This document shows, piece by piece, positions 16,007 through 24,590 of a stretch of DNA of 57,827 nt (the first letter of the stretch is position 1; the number at the start of each line of letters is the position of its first letter). Under the pieces are notes generated by a model. It searched no databases. It had not been told where the DNA came from and was given only the letters and a program-made list of their open reading frames with translations. Origin of the DNA: Desulfovibrionaceae bacterium. GTDB taxonomy: Bacteria; Desulfobacterota; Desulfovibrionia; Desulfovibrionales; Desulfovibrionaceae. Made by a program: the position numbers and the translations under genes. The DNA lies in assembly GCA_019421865.1 (NCBI GenBank), contig JAHZEL010000011.1, forward strand, positions 1-57,827. Reading direction: 5' to 3'.

Positions 16007-16804
16007 TTACAGAACGTCCAGCAGCATTTTGGTGGCAATGACGTATAAAAAGCAGGCAAAGAATTTCTTGAGCTTCGGCACCGGGAGCTTGTGCGCGATG
16101 CCGGCGCCGATGGGAGCGGTGAGCATGCTGACGGCAACGATGCCCGCAAGCGCGGGAAGATAGACGAAGCCCAGCGAATATTCCGGCAGTCCCGGCGCGT
16201 TCCAGCCGTTGCAGATGAAGCCGAGACAGCCGGCAAAGGCGATGGGAAAGCCTATGGCGGCGGAGGTGCCCACGGCCCGGCGCATGTCCACGTTGTGCCA
16301 GACGAGGAAGGGCACGGAAAGCGTGCCGCCGCCTATGCCCACAAGGCTGGAAATGGCGCCGATGAAGAGTCCCGCTCCCGTCATTCCGGCAAAGCCGGGC
16401 AGGGTGCGGCTGGCGGCGGGCTTCTTGTTCAGCAGCATGTTGGTGGCCACGTAGTACAGAAAGACCACGAAGAACATCTGAAGATAGCGGGCGGGGATGC
16501 GGGCGGCGATGAAGGAGCCGCCGTAGGTGCCGATGAGAATGCCGAGGGCGATGCAGCGGAAGACGCTCCAGTCCACGCTGCCGTGCCTGTGATGGGCAAG
16601 AGCGCTGGACACGGCCGTGAACATGATGCTGCCCAGCGAGGTGCCTACGGCCATGTGCATGGCCACTTCCGGCGAGATGTTCAGCCACTGGAAGGCGAAA
16701 ACGAGCATGGGCACCACCACGGCGCCGCCGCCTATACCGAGAAGACCGGCCAGAAGACCGGCGACTGCGCCGAGAACGCAGTAAAGAAACATTGCGGTGA
16801 GCAT
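16007..16804 (-). CDS. TauE/SafE-family sulfite/anion exporter
   Basis: A 265-residue membrane protein with about eight hydrophobic segments in two similar halves. The glycine-rich GLLGIGGGAVVVPML near residue 20 and VGIGGGTLSVPFLV near residue 163 are the duplicated TauE/SafE signatures. Relatives export sulfite, sulfonates or other anions, which would suit a sulfur-metabolising host, but the substrate is not evident. The ribosome-binding site AGGAGAAAAGG supports the start. Confidence 0.88.
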   Translation of the reverse strand: MLTAMFLYCVLGAVAGLLAGLLGIGGGAVVVPMLVFAFQWLNISPEVAMHMAVGTSLGSIMFTAVSSALAHHRHGSVDWSVFRCIALGILIGTYGGSFIAARIPARYLQMFFVVFLYYVATNMLLNKKPAASRTLPGFAGMTGAGLFIGAISSLVGIGGGTLSVPFLVWHNVDMRRAVGTSAAIGFPIAFAGCLGFICNGWNAPGLPEYSLGFVYLPALAGIVAVSMLTAPIGAGIAHKLPVPKLKKFFACFLYVIATKMLLDVL

Positions 16805-16915
16805 AACCTTTTCTCCTGATGATAGAGACGTTTTATCATAGCCTCTCGGAAGAGTACGTCAATGACGGAGCCTCTCTCTTGTGAGACCTGTGACGAGCCT
16901 GCCGGAGAAGGCGGC

Positions 16916-18361
16916 TCACCCTTCAAGCAGATCGGCAATGATGCGCACGGCTTCGGCAAGATCTTCACTGCCCGGTACGCCGCCGAGCGCAAGGCGCACG
17001 CCGTTTTCTGCCGCCGACGGCGTCATGCGGAAGTGCTCGCCTTCCGCGACGAGTACGCCTTTTTCCCGTGCGGCGGCGGCAAGCTTCAGGCCGGTCCAGG
17101 ATTCGGGAAGATTGAGCCAGCAGAAAAAGCCCGTGGGCCGGGAAAGAAGCGGATGGCCGTCGAGAATGTCGCGGACGAGAGCGTTGCGGATTTCCGCTTC
17201 GTCCCTTTTTGCCTGAAGCACGCGGTCGGCCGTGCCGTCCGTGATCCAGCGGAAGGCCAGTTCGGCCATGAGCGGAGGAACCATGGAAATGGTGTAGGAT
17301 ATGGTTCTTTCCAGCTCCTCGATCAGATGCTGCGGCGGGCAGAGATAGGCCACGCGCAGCCCGCCGCCGAGAATTTCGCTGGTGGCGGCAATGAAGCAGG
17401 TTCTTTCAGGCGCCAGGGCGGCCAGAGGCGGCGCGGCATGCGTTCTGTTCAGGGCCAGGGCGTAGACGTCGTCTTCGATGATGAGCACGTCGTGCCTGCG
17501 ACATACTTCCACGATGTCTTTTCTGCGGGATTCAGGCATGCGCGTGAGCGTGGGATTGCGGCATGACGGCATGAGATAGACGGCCTTCACGCCGCCGCTT
17601 CTGCAGGCGGCATCCAGAGCGTCGGGCAGCATGCCGCAGGCATCCGTACGCACGGGGCAGAGCGGCAGACGCAGCCTCCAGGAAAGCTGGCGCAGCAGCG
17701 GGTAGCTCAGCGTTTCCACGGCGATGCGGTCGCCGGGAGCACAGAGCGTGGTCAGTATGGTCATGAGGGCGTGCTGGGAACCGGCGCATATCAGAAGATC
17801 GCGCGCGGAAACATGTACGCCGTATTTCCCGGCCCAGACGGCGCCCGCCGTGCGATGGCGCTCCATGCCCGCGGGGCGGTGATAGCTCTGAAGCTCCGCC
17901 AGCGTGCGGGCGTCCGCAGACTTCGTCAGATCTTCCAGCGCAGAATACAGCGTAGGGTTGAGGTGCTCGAACGGAGCGATGAAACCGAGATTCCAGCGCG
18001 GCTCCGTGTTGTCTGAAGACGTTTCGGAAGAGGCCCGGTTCGTGCCCGTTCCCGGCCATTCGGTGGCCGGAGGCAGAGGCGCGGGCGGCGGCAGAACGTC
18101 CACATCCGACCCCGCGGAGGCAACGAAGGTTCCCCGCCCCGTAACGCCGGTGATGAGTCCCCGCCGTGCCGCCTCGCTGTAGCCGTGGGTGACCGTACCC
18201 ACGGTAAGCTGCAGGGCCCCGGCAAGGGCACGCTGGGTGGGCAGGGCGTCGCCCGCCTTCAGCAGATTGCGGCGCAGGCCTTCCTCGATGGCGGCCGCTA
18301 TGCGCTGATAGCGGCAGGAAGCGGAGGATTCCTCGTACAGGGTCTTCATGATCTGCAGCAT
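16916..18361 (-). CDS. MocR-type (GntR-aminotransferase) regulator, probable PdxR
   Basis: A 481-residue MocR protein: an N-terminal GntR winged helix (about 1-80, with DALPTQRALAGALQLTVGTVTHGY) joined to a fold-type I aminotransferase domain. The aminotransferase motifs YLMPSCRNPTLTRMP and IIEDDVYALAL are intact, but the place of the PLP-binding lysine reads ATSEILGGGLRVAYL, so residue 329 is Glu. It diverges from pdxS-pdxT, the classic position of PdxR, the activator of PLP synthesis genes. ATG 18361 is chosen; an ATG at 18349 is possible. Loss of the lysine would prevent a PLP Schiff base, so either sensing is non-covalent or a different ligand is used. Confidence 0.85.
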   Translation of the reverse strand: MLQIMKTLYEESSASCRYQRIAAAIEEGLRRNLLKAGDALPTQRALAGALQLTVGTVTHGYSEAARRGLITGVTGRGTFVASAGSDVDVLPPPAPLPPATEWPGTGTNRASSETSSDNTEPRWNLGFIAPFEHLNPTLYSALEDLTKSADARTLAELQSYHRPAGMERHRTAGAVWAGKYGVHVSARDLLICAGSQHALMTILTTLCAPGDRIAVETLSYPLLRQLSWRLRLPLCPVRTDACGMLPDALDAACRSGGVKAVYLMPSCRNPTLTRMPESRRKDIVEVCRRHDVLIIEDDVYALALNRTHAAPPLAALAPERTCFIAATSEILGGGLRVAYLCPPQHLIEELERTISYTISMVPPLMAELAFRWITDGTADRVLQAKRDEAEIRNALVRDILDGHPLLSRPTGFFCWLNLPESWTGLKLAAAAREKGVLVAEGEHFRMTPSAAENGVRLALGGVPGSEDLAEAVRIIADLLEG

Positions 18362-18412
18362 GATTTTTCTCTTTTTCTGTGAAGTGACAGGAAGCGCAGC
18401 TGAGCGCGTTAT

Positions 18413-18439
18413 AATGTCATGGTGACAATGTTTATTGTC
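18413..18439. promoter_or_regulatory. Overlapping palindromes between mocR and pdxS
   Basis: TGTCATGGTGACA (18415-18427) and GACAATGTTTATTGTC (18424-18439) are perfect inverted repeats sharing one half-site. A further GTGACA lies at 18384-18389 and a TATAAT hexamer at 18410-18415. The set sits in the 202-base divergent gap and is the likely binding site of the MocR-type regulator. Confidence 0.6.
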
Positions 18440-18563
18440 TCTGCATTGCCGCATTTTCTGGCAAAGAGCAAGGGGGAGGGATACGACCGTATCCGTATCC
18501 CGGAGCCGGAAGGCCGACGGACTGAAACGGCGGCCTCTGCCGCAGAAACAAGGAGTGTTTGCT

Positions 18564-19445
18564 ATGGAAAAGGGAACCTTGAGATTGAAGACGGGACTGG
18601 CACAGATGCTCAAGGGCGGCGTCATCATGGATGTGACCACGCCGGAGCAGGCCGTTATTGCTCAGGAAGCCGGAGCCTGCGCCGTCATGGCTCTGGAACG
18701 GGTTCCGGCAGACATACGCCGGGCGGGCGGCGTGGCCCGTATGGCAGATCCGGTCATCGTCAAGCGCATCATGGAAGCAGTGAGCATTCCCGTCATGGCC
18801 AAGGTGCGCATCGGGCATATTACGGAAGCCCGCATTCTTGAGCATCTTGGCGTGGACTACATCGACGAGAGCGAAGTGCTCACCCCGGCGGACGATAAGT
18901 ATCACCTGAACAAGCACGACTTTCGCGTGCCCTTTGTCTGCGGCGCACGCAATCTCGGCGAAGCGCTGCGCAGAATTGCCGAGGGCGCGGCCATGATCCG
19001 TACCAAGGGAGAGCCCGGTACGGGCAACGTGATTGAAGCCGTGCGCCATATCCGCATGGTGACCGGTCAGCTGCGTCATCTTCTTTCTCTGCCCGAAGAG
19101 GAAGTGCCCGGCTATGCCAAGGAACTGGGAGCGCCTCTGGAACTTCTCAACATCGTCCGGGAAAAGGGCGGACTTCCCGTGGTCAATTTTGCGGCGGGCG
19201 GCATATCTACGCCTGCGGATGCCGCGCTGATGATGCAGCTCGGCTGCGACGGCATCTTCGTCGGTTCGGGCATCTTCAAGTCGGCCAATCCGGCGGCCTT
19301 TGCCAAGGCCATTGTCGCCGCCACCACCAACTACAACGATCCTGCCGTGCTGGCGGAAGTTTCAGAAGGACTCGGCGATGCCATGCCCGGGCTGGAAATC
19401 TCCTCCATCGCGCCGGAGCAGCGTATGCAGGAGCGGGGATGGTAG
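18564..19445 (+). CDS. pdxS: Pyridoxal 5'-phosphate synthase subunit PdxS
   Basis: A 293-residue PdxS (Pdx1) synthase, which builds PLP from ribose 5-phosphate, glyceraldehyde 3-phosphate and ammonia. The sequence is nearly canonical: GGVIMDVTTPEQAVIAQEAGA, MALERVPADIR, the catalytic lysine regions MAKVRIGH and IRTKGEPGTGN, and FAAGGISTPADAALMMQLG. ATG 18564 follows AAGGAGTG. It forms a dodecameric complex with the PdxT glutaminase encoded by the overlapping next gene. Confidence 0.97.
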   Translation: MEKGTLRLKTGLAQMLKGGVIMDVTTPEQAVIAQEAGACAVMALERVPADIRRAGGVARMADPVIVKRIMEAVSIPVMAKVRIGHITEARILEHLGVDYIDESEVLTPADDKYHLNKHDFRVPFVCGARNLGEALRRIAEGAAMIRTKGEPGTGNVIEAVRHIRMVTGQLRHLLSLPEEEVPGYAKELGAPLELLNIVREKGGLPVVNFAAGGISTPADAALMMQLGCDGIFVGSGIFKSANPAAFAKAIVAATTNYNDPAVLAEVSEGLGDAMPGLEISSIAPEQRMQERGW

Positions 19446-20092
19446 AGCCTCTTCATATCGGCGTGCTGGCGGTGCAGGGCGCGTTCCGTGAGCACCGGCT
19501 CATGCTTGAGCGCTGCGGCGCCGAGGTAACGGAAATACGCCGCTCATCCGACACGTCGGCCCTCGGCGGACTGGAGAGGTTCGACGGCATTGTTCTTCCG
19601 GGCGGAGAGAGCACGACCATGGGACGCCTGCTCACGGACTGGCAGCTGCTGGAACCCTTGCGGGAGTGCGGGCGCAGGGGCATGCCTCTGTTCGGCACCT
19701 GCGCGGGACTTATTCTGCTCTGCCGCGAGGTGGAAGGGCCGGACGGACAACTTCTCACGCAGCCCGGACTGGGCCTTCTCGACGCCCGCGTCCGGCGCAA
19801 CGCCTTCGGGCGGCAGATCGACAGCTTTGAAACGGAGTTCCTGGTCAGAGGCGTGGCGGAAAACTGCCGGGCCGTGTTCATACGGGCGCCGGTCATCGTG
19901 TCCTGCGGCCCGGATGTGGACGTGCTTGCCCGCGTGGACGGCCTGGAAGGTCCGCTTCCCGTGGCCGTTCGTCAGGGTAACGTTCTGGGAGCCGCCTTTC
20001 ATCCCGAGCTTACGCAGGATGAGCGCTTTCATGCGTTCTTTCTCGATATGTGCCGGAAGTGGAAGGAACATCGTCCGGCCATGGGAATCTGA
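19439..20092 (+). CDS. pdxT: Pyridoxal 5'-phosphate synthase glutaminase subunit PdxT
   Basis: A 217-residue class I glutaminase that supplies ammonia to PdxS. The N-terminal IGVLAVQGAFREH, the PGGESTTMGRLL motif, the catalytic Cys in FGTCAGLIL, and the His/Glu pair in AAFHPELTQDERFH are all present. The gene overlaps the end of pdxS by 7 bases, so the two are translationally coupled. It is a little longer than the usual 190-200 residues because of its C-terminal tail. Confidence 0.96.
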   Translation: MVEPLHIGVLAVQGAFREHRLMLERCGAEVTEIRRSSDTSALGGLERFDGIVLPGGESTTMGRLLTDWQLLEPLRECGRRGMPLFGTCAGLILLCREVEGPDGQLLTQPGLGLLDARVRRNAFGRQIDSFETEFLVRGVAENCRAVFIRAPVIVSCGPDVDVLARVDGLEGPLPVAVRQGNVLGAAFHPELTQDERFHAFFLDMCRKWKEHRPAMGI

Positions 20093-20201
20093 ACGGCGCG
20101 TTGTCGATGACGGGGGCCGGAATATCCGGTGCCCCGTCATTGCGCAACGGCGTCAAAAAAGATACATCCGACCTGAAAGCACCGTTTTTCAGGAGATTCC
20201 C

Positions 20202-20822
20202 ATGCCCGTCATCACTCTTCCCTTCGGCCCTCTGGAAGCAAACTGCTATATCGTCCACAACGGCAGGGACGCCGTGGTTTTCGACCCTTCGGACGACACC
20301 GATCTTGTGTTGAAGAACCTTGCCGGCAATAATCTCACGCTCCGCGCCGTGGCGCTTACGCACCTGCACTGCGACCACTGCATCGGCTGCGCTGATCTTG
20401 CGGCGGCTACGGGACTTGTGCCTCTGGTCGGAGCCGAGGACTGGGAAGAACGTTCTCTTCTTCTGTGCAAGGGCATGTGCTTCGGCATGAATCTGAAGAG
20501 CTTTGACGCGCAGATCCTTGCGCCCGGCGAGGTGCAGTGGGGAAGCCTGTCCTGCCGCGTCATTCATACGCCCGGCCATTCTGCGGGCAGCTTGTGCTAC
20601 TATTTTGCCGATCTCGGACTCGTGGTGACGGGTGACGTGTTGTTCTTCCGTTCCGTGGGGCGCTCCGACCTTCCCGGCGGCAACGGCGAGGAGCTGATGC
20701 GTTCCATCCGCGAGAAGCTCTATGTGCTGCCCGGCAACGTGATGGTCTATCCCGGCCACGGCCCGGAAACCAGCATCGGCTACGAAGCCGTGCATAACGG
20801 TTTCTGCCGCGCTCAGGCATGA
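20202..20822 (+). CDS. MBL-fold metallo-hydrolase (glyoxalase II-like)
   Basis: A 206-residue metallo-beta-lactamase-fold hydrolase. The metal motif THLHCDHCIG, then HTPGHSAGS, GDVLF and YPGHGPETS appear in the expected order for YcbL/GloB-type thioesterases that carry a binuclear zinc or iron site. The protein lacks the C-terminal helical domain of true glyoxalase II. ATG 20202 follows CAGGAGATT. Its stop overlaps the next gene's start, so it leads a five-gene run ending at rlmN. Confidence 0.88.
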   Translation: MPVITLPFGPLEANCYIVHNGRDAVVFDPSDDTDLVLKNLAGNNLTLRAVALTHLHCDHCIGCADLAAATGLVPLVGAEDWEERSLLLCKGMCFGMNLKSFDAQILAPGEVQWGSLSCRVIHTPGHSAGSLCYYFADLGLVVTGDVLFFRSVGRSDLPGGNGEELMRSIREKLYVLPGNVMVYPGHGPETSIGYEAVHNGFCRAQA

Positions 20823-21415
20823 TGATCCGGGCAGAGAGCTCTCCGGCTGCGCCTGTTTTTCTGGTGTCGTGCAGTCCGAGAAGGGGCGGCAATGGCGACG
20901 GCATCTCTTCGCTGATGTCTTCGGCGCTGCCCGGCAAAGTGCAGGTGAAGCGCGTTGCCGACGAGAACGTGCGTCCCTGCATTTCCTGCGGCTTCTGTGC
21001 GGAACATCCGGGAGCGTGCGCGCTTGATGATCCGAAGGATGGCGCCATGGCGCTGTTCCGGGATTTGTGCCGGGCTCGGGTCGGGGTCATTGTCTCTCCG
21101 GTGTACTTCTATCATCTTCCGGCGCAGGCCAAGGCCTGGGTGGACCGCGCCCAGTGCTTCTGGGCCGGGGACTCGAGACCGGGGGCAGGGCAGCCCGTCA
21201 CGGCCGTTCTCTACGGCGCCCGTCCGCGCGGAGAAAAGCTTTTTGAGGGCGCGGAGCGGACGCTGCGCTACATGGCGCTTTCGCTGGGACTTTCATGGAC
21301 GGAACCGCTGCGCCTCTACGGGCTGGACGGTCCGCAGGACTTCGCCCAAAATCCCGAGGCTCAGGAGCGGGTGCGTGCGTTTGCGCTCTCTCTTCGTGAG
21401 CGGGCGGGGCTGTAG
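20819..21415 (+). CDS. Flavodoxin-fold NAD(P)H reductase family protein
   Basis: A 198-residue flavodoxin-like protein related to NADPH-dependent FMN reductases of the iron-sulfur flavoprotein type. It has the N-terminal strand and phosphate loop SCSPRRGGNG, a cysteine cluster ENVRPCISCGFC followed by a further Cys (C-x2-C-x2-C type), and the SPVYFYHLPAQAKAWVDR segment that contacts FMN in this family. ATG 20819 overlaps the upstream stop as ATGA. The substrate is unknown. Confidence 0.8.
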   Translation: MMIRAESSPAAPVFLVSCSPRRGGNGDGISSLMSSALPGKVQVKRVADENVRPCISCGFCAEHPGACALDDPKDGAMALFRDLCRARVGVIVSPVYFYHLPAQAKAWVDRAQCFWAGDSRPGAGQPVTAVLYGARPRGEKLFEGAERTLRYMALSLGLSWTEPLRLYGLDGPQDFAQNPEAQERVRAFALSLRERAGL

Positions 21416-21417
21416 CT

Positions 21418-22248
21418 GTGTTTTCCCCGGAGGGGCGGGCGCGTTTTTTCCGCGGTGCGGAAAAGGTGTTGCGGGTCGCAGGATTTCTTGAGCGCCGCTG
21501 TGTGATCTGCCGCGAGCCGTTCGAGCGGGAAGCGCTGTTTGTTCCGAAGGAAGGTCTTTCCGTAGAGGGCGTGTTACGGAACTTCGTCTGCCCGGACTGC
21601 CGCCGCGATCTTCCGCGGAGGGAGGCCGGGTTCTGCCCCTACTGCGGAGAACCTTCGGTGCTGGAGGAGGCTCCCTGCATGCCGTGCGGACGGTGCATGG
21701 AGAAGATGCCGCCCTGGCGGGACTTTCTCTTTTTCGGCATATACGGCGGCCGACTGCGCGAGCTGATTCTGCGTGTCAAATTCGGCGGCTCGCTGGCGAC
21801 GGCCGATATGCTCGGCCGTCTTATGGCCGCGCTCTGTCTGGAACATTATGCGCCTTCCGGTCTGCCGGACGTGCTTGTTCCCGTGCCGCTGGATAAAAAA
21901 AGACTGCATGAGCGGGGCTTCAATCAGTGCCGCGAGCTGATCCGTTCGGCGGAAAGGATTCTCGGCATGCCCGTCTGCACGGAGATGCTCGTCAAAAGAC
22001 ATGCCTCGGTGCCGCAGGAAGCGCTGAATCGTGAGCAGCGGCAGGATCTGAAACAGCCTTTTGAGACAACATGCCGGGCGGACGGCCTTCATGTTCTTCT
22101 TGTGGACGACGTATGCACCACGGGCGCGACGCTCGATCGGGCTGCGCGCTGTCTTCTGAACGCGGGAGCCTCGCGTGTGGACGTGGTGGTGCTTGCCAGA
22201 GCCTCTCTCCATGAGCCCGTACGGGCGGGAGCGTCATCCTTGCCATGA
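21418..22248 (+). CDS. comF: ComF-family phosphoribosyltransferase-like protein
   Basis: A 276-residue ComF protein starting at a GTG. The N-terminus carries zinc-ribbon cysteine pairs (CVICREPF, CPDCRRDL, CPYCGE, CMPCGRC), and the C-terminal half is a phosphoribosyltransferase domain with the conserved DVLVPVPLDKKRLHERGFNQ and the PRPP loop VLLVDDVCTTGAT near residue 230. ComF homologues take part in DNA uptake and recombination during natural transformation; in most bacteria the role is undefined. It is two bases after the flavodoxin-like gene. Confidence 0.9.
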   Translation: MFSPEGRARFFRGAEKVLRVAGFLERRCVICREPFEREALFVPKEGLSVEGVLRNFVCPDCRRDLPRREAGFCPYCGEPSVLEEAPCMPCGRCMEKMPPWRDFLFFGIYGGRLRELILRVKFGGSLATADMLGRLMAALCLEHYAPSGLPDVLVPVPLDKKRLHERGFNQCRELIRSAERILGMPVCTEMLVKRHASVPQEALNREQRQDLKQPFETTCRADGLHVLLVDDVCTTGATLDRAARCLLNAGASRVDVVVLARASLHEPVRAGASSLP

Positions 22249-22319
22249 TGGCCCTTCGCCTGCTATGCATAACGCCGTCAAACGGCGCCGCAGGCGTCAG
22301 TCCCATGCAAGGATGCTCC

Positions 22320-23423
22320 ATGTCAGAACTGCCTCTTCGTCCCGATGCCCCGTGGCTGGCCCCGCTGGCCGGCTGGTCCGATCTGCCTTTCCGTCTTCTG
22401 TGCCGGGAGCTTGGCGCTGCCGTCTGCTGTACGGAAATGGTCAGCGCCAAGGGACTTGTCTACGGAGGCCGCAATACCGAGGAACTTCTGGCCACCACGC
22501 CGCGTGAAGGGGATACTCTGGAGGATGGAAGCCTTGTTTGCGATCATCCTCTTGTCGTGCAGATTTTCGGGGCGGAAGAGTCGTTCATGGAACAGGCGGT
22601 GCGCCTGCTTCAGGAGCGCGGTTTTTCCTGGTTCGACGTGAACATGGGCTGTTCCGTTCCCAAGGTGACGAAAACCGGCGCAGGCGCAGGCATGCTGCGC
22701 GATGTGCCCAATGCCCTGCGCGTGGCCGAATCCGTCATCCGGGCGGCAGGCGAGGGCAGGGCGGGATTCAAGATCCGCCTCGGCTGGGATGCGGAACATG
22801 AGGTCTATCTCGATCTGGCCCGGCGTCTTGCCGACATGGGTGCAGGCTGGGTGACGCTGCACCCGCGTCATGCGGTACAGGGATTTTCCGGCGTGCCCCG
22901 CTGGTCGGCCATAAAAGAGCTGGTCGAGGAGCTGCCGGTTCCGGTGGTGGCGAGCGGCGATCTGTTCACCGCGGCCGACGGCATCCGGGTCATCCGTGAA
23001 ACCGGAGCCGCCACGGTGATGTACGCGCGCGGCGCGCTCAGAAATCCCGCCATTTTTACCGCGCACGGCAATCTTCTGCGGGCAGGGGCGCTTCAGGGCG
23101 ATATGCCGCCCTCATCAGGACTTTCCAGCGAGAACGCCGCATCCGACGTGCAGCACTCCTGCGATCTATTGGACGCGCTGCCCGTGAACCGGGAGGAACT
23201 TGCTGCCGTCATACGCCGCCATGCCGTTCTTGCCCGGCGCTATGCGCCGCAGCATGCGCTTTTGAAAATGCGGACCTTCGTGCCGCGCTACGTCAAGAAT
23301 CTGGACGGAGCCAGAGCGCTGCGTCAGGAAATCGTGTCCTGCTCCGACTGGGATACGCTCTACGATATTCTGGAACGCCATTTCGGCGATGTGAGAAACT
23401 GCCCGCACTGCGGCCGAGGATAG
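22320..23423 (+). CDS. dus: tRNA-dihydrouridine synthase
   Basis: About 367 residues of the Dus family, FMN enzymes that reduce uridines in the tRNA D-loop. Motifs are APLAGWSDLPFR, TEMVSAKGL, QIFGAEESF, the active-site Cys region NMGCSVPKVTKTGAGAGML, and TLHPRHAVQGFSG with VVASGDLF. ATG 22320 is chosen on the AAGGATG ribosome-binding site and because APLAG then sits near the N-terminus; an ATG at 22245 overlapping comF is possible. A C-terminal CPHCGRG is unusual and could bind metal. It ends two bases before rlmN. Confidence 0.92.
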   Translation: MSELPLRPDAPWLAPLAGWSDLPFRLLCRELGAAVCCTEMVSAKGLVYGGRNTEELLATTPREGDTLEDGSLVCDHPLVVQIFGAEESFMEQAVRLLQERGFSWFDVNMGCSVPKVTKTGAGAGMLRDVPNALRVAESVIRAAGEGRAGFKIRLGWDAEHEVYLDLARRLADMGAGWVTLHPRHAVQGFSGVPRWSAIKELVEELPVPVVASGDLFTAADGIRVIRETGAATVMYARGALRNPAIFTAHGNLLRAGALQGDMPPSSGLSSENAASDVQHSCDLLDALPVNREELAAVIRRHAVLARRYAPQHALLKMRTFVPRYVKNLDGARALRQEIVSCSDWDTLYDILERHFGDVRNCPHCGRG

Positions 23424-23425
23424 TC

Positions 23426-24538
23426 ATGTCCAGCTCAAGCAAAATCAATCTCTGCGATCTGCCGTACCCCGCCCTTGAACGTTTCGTCGTGGACGAGCTC
23501 GGCTTCAAGAAATTTCGTGCCATGCAGCTGTGGCAGTGGATCTGGGTGAAGAACGCCTCCGGCTTTGATGCCATGACCGACATCTCTCAGGGGGACCGGG
23601 CAAAGCTGGCGGAAAAGGCTGAGATCCGCTGGCCGTCCATTGCCGACGTGCGCGTCAGTTCCGACGGAACCACCAAGTTTCTGCTGGAGCTTGCCGACAG
23701 AGAACTCATCGAAACGGTGCTCATTCCGAGCGATGCCCCCAAGCGTCCCAACGACGTGACGGTGCGCATGACGCAGTGCGTCTCCACGCAGGTGGGCTGC
23801 GCCATGGCCTGTTCCTTCTGCAGTACGGGCAAGCTCGGCTTCCGCCGCAACATGACGATGGGTGAAATTCTCGGACAGGTGCAGGTGGCCCGCGCATACA
23901 TGAACGACACGCAGCCGGAGCGGCCCATCATACGCAATCTCGTGTACATGGGCATGGGCGAACCTCTGCTCAATCTTGCCACGGTCATGGATTCTCTGAG
24001 AACGCTGGAGCATCCCAAGGGGCTGGCCTTCTCGCCCCGGCGCATCACGGTGTCCACCTGCGGCATTGAATCCGGCATGCGGGAATTCGGTGACAGCGGT
24101 CTGGCCTTTCTTGCCGTATCGCTCCATGCTCCCAATCAGCCTTTGCGGGAAAAGCTCATGCCGCGCGCCGCGCACTGGCCGCTGGATAAGCTCATCGAGG
24201 CTCTGGAAAATTATCCGCTCAAGACCAGGGAACGCATCACTCTGGAGTATCTCGTCATTGCCGGGGTCAACGATCAGCCGGAACATGTAAAGCAGCTGGC
24301 GCGCATCTGCGCCCGGCTCAAGGCCAAGCTGAATCTGATTCCCTACAATCCCACGCCGGGCACGCCGTACAAGGCTCCTTCTCCCGAAGAGCTGCTGCGT
24401 TTTGAAAAGGCGCTCTGGGCCAAGGACATTACGGCCATTGTCCGCAAGAGCAAGGGGCAGGACATCGAGGCGGCCTGCGGTCAGCTCCGTGCGGCGCACG
24501 ATGCCGCGGCGGCACAGAACGCCGCTGATCCTGCCTGA
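23426..24538 (+). CDS. rlmN: Dual-specificity 23S rRNA/tRNA A2 methyltransferase RlmN
   Basis: A 370-residue radical SAM methyltransferase that methylates C2 of A2503 in 23S rRNA and A37 in some tRNAs. The CxxxCxxC cluster is C125-AMA-C129-SF-C132, preceded by TQCVSTQVGC. Other family marks are VYMGMGEPLLN and ITVSTCGIESGM with the second functional Cys, and LIPYNPTPGTPYKAP near the end. It closes the operon with dus; both act on tRNA/rRNA. Confidence 0.96.
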   Translation: MSSSSKINLCDLPYPALERFVVDELGFKKFRAMQLWQWIWVKNASGFDAMTDISQGDRAKLAEKAEIRWPSIADVRVSSDGTTKFLLELADRELIETVLIPSDAPKRPNDVTVRMTQCVSTQVGCAMACSFCSTGKLGFRRNMTMGEILGQVQVARAYMNDTQPERPIIRNLVYMGMGEPLLNLATVMDSLRTLEHPKGLAFSPRRITVSTCGIESGMREFGDSGLAFLAVSLHAPNQPLREKLMPRAAHWPLDKLIEALENYPLKTRERITLEYLVIAGVNDQPEHVKQLARICARLKAKLNLIPYNPTPGTPYKAPSPEELLRFEKALWAKDITAIVRKSKGQDIEAACGQLRAAHDAAAAQNAADPA

Positions 24539-24590
24539 TGCGTCGAAAAAGCGTTTTTGAAGGCGGCTTCCGGCCATGCGGCGGAGGCCG

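Noticed and set aside
18415..18427. A link between TGTCATGG in the pdx operator and the phage origin motif
   Set aside because: The shared bases are short, the phage consensus GTRTCATG is not met, and the sites are 14 kb apart in unrelated genes.
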